Assembly (NCBI GenBank): GCA_027623815.1
Contig: JAQBUV010000083.1
Coordinates: 1 to 9,525 of the forward strand
Origin: Casp-Chloro-G3 sp002816715
GTDB taxonomy: Bacteria > Chloroflexota > Dehalococcoidia > Lucifugimonadales > UBA3495
Length of the DNA: 9,525 nt
Direction: 5' to 3'
Shown: positions 6,721 to 9,525 of the stretch, in pieces
How positions within the stretch are numbered: position 1 is the stretch's first letter
How the letters are laid out: each line of letters begins with the position of its first letter
Position numbers and translations under genes: made by a program
Notes under the pieces: generated by a model
What the model was told of the DNA's origin: nothing
Databases searched by the model: none
The model's input: only the letters and a program-made list of their open reading frames with translations

Positions 6721-8133
6721 GTGAATCCGGAACCCGCCATCAGCCCCAACACAGACGCTGGCAAATTCCAATATAAATGGATCTTGCTGCTAGTAGTAAG
6801 TGGAGGTGGCTTCTTATCGATCATGAATGCCGGCATGGTCAATATTGGAGCGCCTGGAATGATGGCGGATTTTGAGACTAGCGCGAGTCTCATAGTCTGG
6901 GTAAACCTTGCTTTTGTCATGGGTACCACGGTTCCATTGTTGCCCCTATCAAGAGTTTCCGACGTCTTCGGTAGGAAGCGTTTGTACCTGTTGGGATCTC
7001 TGGTTGTGCCAGTCGGGCTGGCACTCTCAGCAATTTCCCAAGATTTAACTCAATTGATCATGGCTAGAGTTGTGACGGCTGTTGGGTCTTCGATGATTCT
7101 CGCTAACGACAATGCACTTCTGACTCAAGCGTTTCCAGCATCAGAGCGCGGAAAGGCACAGGGGTTAATCAACATGGCATTCGGACTCGGGATAGGAATG
7201 AGTTTCTTCCTCGGAGGCATTCTGATCGATGTATTCGATTGGAGAGCGCTTTTTTGGGCCCGGATACCTGCTCAGCTATTTCTGGCCTTCGCTGTATGGC
7301 GGTTCGTGAGAGATGACTCCCAGGAAACATCAGAGAGCAGAAGTGGATACAGCGTAGATTACGCCGGCGTCACGCTACTTGCGGTAGTCATGATAGGCAG
7401 TCTATTAGCCATCAACCAAACTGGGAGACTCGGAATTTCGTCTCCGTTTGCAATGGCTGCGCTAGCAACCACCGCTGTGGCGTTGCCGATGCTAATCATA
7501 CTGGAACGGCGAGCCACTTCTCCTGTCATCCAACTGAGCCTCTTCAAGAGCCGAGTATTTTCATCTGGAGTGACGGCACAATTCTTCGCACAGATGGCCC
7601 ATGGAGGATGGAATTTTCTAGCGCCATTCTTGTTGATCATTGGCATGGGATATTCTGCGTCAATTTCCGGACTGATCCTCCTACCGTTCCACACGATACG
7701 ACTCTTGCTATCCCCTATCAGCGGTGCACTGTCAGACAGGTTCGGAACTAGGTCTACATCGTGGGTGGGCCACCTCACGTTGTTGTGCGGCCTCTTTGTG
7801 CTTGCGAGTCTTGGAACAGATACACCGCTGTGGAAATACTTGGTGGTTATCACAATCAGCGGAGCGGGCCTTTCCATCTTTTTGCCTGCGAACAACAGCG
7901 CGATTATGGGATTCGTGCCACGGGATTCTCTGAGTAGCGCATCGGGGTTTCTGGCAACCAGCAGGTCGATGGGCAATTCCATGGGTACGGCATTGGCGGC
8001 ATCGGTATACGCACACGCCTTAACGTCCGGCGGTTTAGCAGAAACGGTAAACGCGGTGAATCAAGGAATCACCGTGGTGATCGCAGTATCTGCGATCGGA
8101 ATCGTGGCTATTATTTTAAGAGGTCGAGGGTAA
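6721..8133 (+). CDS. MFS multidrug-type exporter, DHA2-like with 14 TM (470 aa)
   Basis: This inner-membrane, proton-coupled transporter resembles the 14-helix DHA2 (EmrB/QacA) drug exporters. The GTG start is preceded by AAGGAT at 6711-6716, and a polar N-terminus of about 18 residues leads into the first helix. Motif A between helices 2 and 3 is clear (D81, G84, R85, K86, R87). A glycine-rich motif-C-like segment, GLGIGMSFFLGGILID, is at 155-170, followed by DWRALFWARIP. A second motif-A-like SDRFGTR is at 338-344, and PANNSAIMGFVPRD plus ASGFLATSRSMGNSMG at 389-422 are typical of the last helices of DHA2 members. It appears complete. It lies behind a terminator, so it is probably transcribed separately from the two enzyme genes, though it shares their low GC (43% in line 7021). 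It likely exports the enzymes' substrate or a toxic product; the cargo is not known. Confidence 0.9.
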   Translation: MNPEPAISPNTDAGKFQYKWILLLVVSGGGFLSIMNAGMVNIGAPGMMADFETSASLIVWVNLAFVMGTTVPLLPLSRVSDVFGRKRLYLLGSLVVPVGLALSAISQDLTQLIMARVVTAVGSSMILANDNALLTQAFPASERGKAQGLINMAFGLGIGMSFFLGGILIDVFDWRALFWARIPAQLFLAFAVWRFVRDDSQETSESRSGYSVDYAGVTLLAVVMIGSLLAINQTGRLGISSPFAMAALATTAVALPMLIILERRATSPVIQLSLFKSRVFSSGVTAQFFAQMAHGGWNFLAPFLLIIGMGYSASISGLILLPFHTIRLLLSPISGALSDRFGTRSTSWVGHLTLLCGLFVLASLGTDTPLWKYLVVITISGAGLSIFLPANNSAIMGFVPRDSLSSASGFLATSRSMGNSMGTALAASVYAHALTSGGLAETVNAVNQGITVVIAVSAIGIVAIILRGRG

Positions 8134-8187
8134 ACCTGGTGCAGTGTCGCTCCAACAGATTACGACTTTGATGTCACATATATTTAA

Positions 8188-8523
8188 GTGGATCGGATGC
8201 CTATCTTATCCCCCAAACTTCAGGAGGCGGGAGTTCCGGCCGGACCGGTGCTGCGCGGTCCCGACCTTCTGGCCGACCCTCATTACAAAAACCGGGGCGC
8301 CTTTGTAACGGTTGACCATCCCCAAGTCGGCCCCAAGCAGTATCCGGGAATACCCTGGAAGATGTCGGCCACTCCGGGCAAGGTCCGCTGGGCGTCCCCG
8401 ACCTTAGGACAGCACAACCGGGAGGTCTACGGCGAGTTACTGGGGCTGATGGAATCTGAGATAGATCAGCTAGAACAAACGGGGATCATCGGCACCAAGC
8501 CCACCGGCTCGCGAATCATCTAA
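8188..8523 (+). pseudogene. C-terminal remnant of a CaiB/BaiF (class III) CoA transferase
   Basis: From about 8209 the frame reads as the end of a CaiB/BaiF acyl-CoA transferase: LQEAGVPAGPVL, DLLADPHYKNRGAFV, DHPQVGP, YPGIPWKMSATPG, LGQHNREVYGELLGL and a final GIIG. Family members have about 400 residues and keep their catalytic aspartate in the N-terminal half; here only about 105 C-terminal residues remain. An in-frame TAA at 8185-8187 lies directly upstream, and the GTG at 8188 has no ribosome binding site, so this is a truncated gene. Composition jumps at the same point: line 8341 is 67% GC against about 43% in the exporter before it. The break therefore marks a junction between two DNA sources. 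The missing N-terminal part is nowhere in the window. Confidence 0.85.
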
Positions 8524-8594
8524 CACGATCAAACCTATTTACCCGAGCCTCGAGTTGTGAGAGCCCTAGAATCGACGCCGAGGAATACTGGGCT

Positions 8595-9451
8595 TTAATC
8601 CCCAGCCTTGACCATTTCCCGATTGGCGCGGGACGGGAGGCGGGGCTGCCGCGATATGCTGAACAGGAAGGCGCTGGCCCCGTAAAGTCCGGCGAGGATC
8701 AGCAACGAAGTCGTGTAGCTGCCGGTCCGGTCAAACATCCATCCCAGGAATAGCGGTGTGAGCATCATCCCGCTGCTGTAGAAGATGGATATTATGCCGG
8801 TGAGTGTGCCGAAATTGGTGCGGCCGAAAAAGTTGCCCACCACGACCCAATTGAGGGTCGCCGCCCCTTCCAAGAGCGCCATGCCAACCACGAATACGTA
8901 GACGATCCAGGTGCCACCGACGAATATAAGGCCCAGGAGGGACGCGGCTCCGATAGCCATTCCCGCCGCCAGCAGGTATTGGCCCGAAAATCGGACGCCG
9001 GACATTCCAATCAAGAATCTGGTCGGTATGGAGATCAAGAACAGCAAGGCTATTACGTCCGCGCCGGTCTGCTCGCTGGTCCCTTTCCAGACCATGATGG
9101 GTATAGCGTGGACCAATATCCCGCTGGTGACCGATATCCTAAATGCACTCCCGAACACAATGAACCAAAAGACCGGGGTCCTGAGGGCTTCGCCAACGGT
9201 GAAATCGGTCCCGGTAGTGGCCTCGGCATCCTGTGGACCACTCGACCGCACCGGGCCAGCGGGCTCAGATTCCAGCTCCTCCCCATAATCGGCCAATTTG
9301 ATGCCCATGCTCTCTGGTGAGCGGCGTATCAGCAAAGACGCCGGAATGACGATTACCGTGACAAATATCCCCGCGTATAGCATAACGTCCCGCCAGCCCA
9401 GGTGATCCACCCCTCGGGACAGCAGGGGCACCAGGAGCGCCCCGCCGATGG
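8595..9451 (-). pseudogene. truncated MFS transporter lacking its first helices
   Basis: The minus-strand frame encodes the C-terminal two thirds of a 12-helix MFS permease, resembling the oxalate/formate and monocarboxylate transporter-like group. From the 5' side it shows the end of helix 5 (GGALLVPLLSRG), helix 6 and the central loop RRSPESMGIKLADYG. After a long polar linker come helices 7-12, starting at ALRTPVFWFIVFG. About 278 residues remain from GTG 9431, against roughly 400-430 for the family. Upstream, homology stops near 9451 where an IS3-like end begins, and an in-frame stop (complement of 9471-9473) lies inside that element. The gene is thus cut by the insertion and probably inactive. 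It converges on the CoA-transferase remnant and shares its high GC (67% in line 8641), so it likely belongs to the original host region. Confidence 0.82.
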
Positions 9452-9525
9452 TGTAGTAAGGTGGACCCCATTAGTTGGACAGGTTTAGTGCGAAATTAAG
9501 TGAGAGTCCCGCCATCTTTCCAGGG
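9452..9525. mobile_element. end of an IS3-like insertion sequence, cut by the window edge
   Basis: The sequence starts TGTAGTAAGGTGGACCCC and continues ATTAGTTGGACAGG. The TG start followed by a GACCCC and a TGGACA block recalls the terminal repeats of IS3-family elements. It begins exactly where homology to the minus-strand MFS ends, which supports an insertion boundary. No transposase is inside the window, and whether this is the left or right end cannot be told. Confidence 0.55.

Noticed and set aside
7359..7982. 207-codon minus-strand ORF inside the exporter
   Set aside because: It is a long frame antisense to a well-supported MFS gene, and the product has no membrane or enzyme features.
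8524..8594. Terminator between the converging CoA-transferase and MFS remnants
   Set aside because: Only a 5-bp AGCCC/GGGCT pairing over a loop of more than 20 bases is seen, with no T-run of note.
1..9525. CRISPR array, tRNA or rRNA gene
   Set aside because: I found no regularly spaced repeats, no cloverleaf with a GTTCGA-type T-loop and no rRNA-like sequence on either strand.

Overview
The window looks like an accessory, rearranged stretch of a bacterial chromosome. It carries one nearly complete insertion sequence (IS) with a frameshifted transposase, the edge of a second IS, two truncated genes, and between them a block of three intact metabolic and transport genes whose base composition differs sharply from their surroundings. 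The organism cannot be fixed from the sequence. A Baeyer-Villiger type flavin monooxygenase, an amidase, a CaiB/BaiF-type CoA transferase remnant and MFS transporters would fit a catabolically versatile heterotroph. The marine/groundwater Chloroflexota (SAR202-like) are one possibility, but that is a weak inference.

Layout. Bases 1-950 hold small genes of unknown function: a possible gene end at the left edge, a 140-residue protein with a CPRC zinc knuckle behind a strong Shine-Dalgarno site, and two tiny ORFs joined by an ATGA overlap. Bases ~955-2873 are an IS with long imperfect terminal inverted repeats, an extra subterminal repeat, and a DDE (D-35-E) integrase-core transposase broken by a -1 frameshift near 1757; a perfect hairpin follows its stop codon. 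After a 300-bp leader with a plausible promoter come a class B flavoprotein monooxygenase (3172-4812) and, 69-72 bases on, an amidase-signature hydrolase (4885-6303). A 417-bp gap with a 16-bp perfect palindrome and a rho-independent terminator separates the amidase from a 14-TM DHA2-type MFS exporter (6721-8133). At about 8190 the sequence turns abruptly GC-rich and reads as the last ~105 residues of a CaiB/BaiF CoA transferase. Convergent to it is the C-terminal two thirds of another MFS transporter (minus strand), which ends against an IS3-like element end at ~9452 that runs out of the window.

Composition. Hand counts of single 60-base lines give about 38-43% GC inside the monooxygenase, amidase and exporter genes (lines 3181, 5881, 7021), against about 67-70% in the transposase, CoA-transferase remnant and minus-strand MFS (lines 2281, 8341, 8641). 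The most economical reading is that the monooxygenase-amidase-exporter block is foreign DNA next to an IS on the left and joined to a broken host CoA-transferase gene on the right.

How the genes may work together (inference): the monooxygenase would oxidise a ketone to an ester or lactone (or oxygenate a heteroatom), the amidase would hydrolyse an amide in the same or a related compound, and the exporter would remove substrate or product. That would make a small transferable catabolic or detoxification cassette. The substrate is not readable from the sequence.
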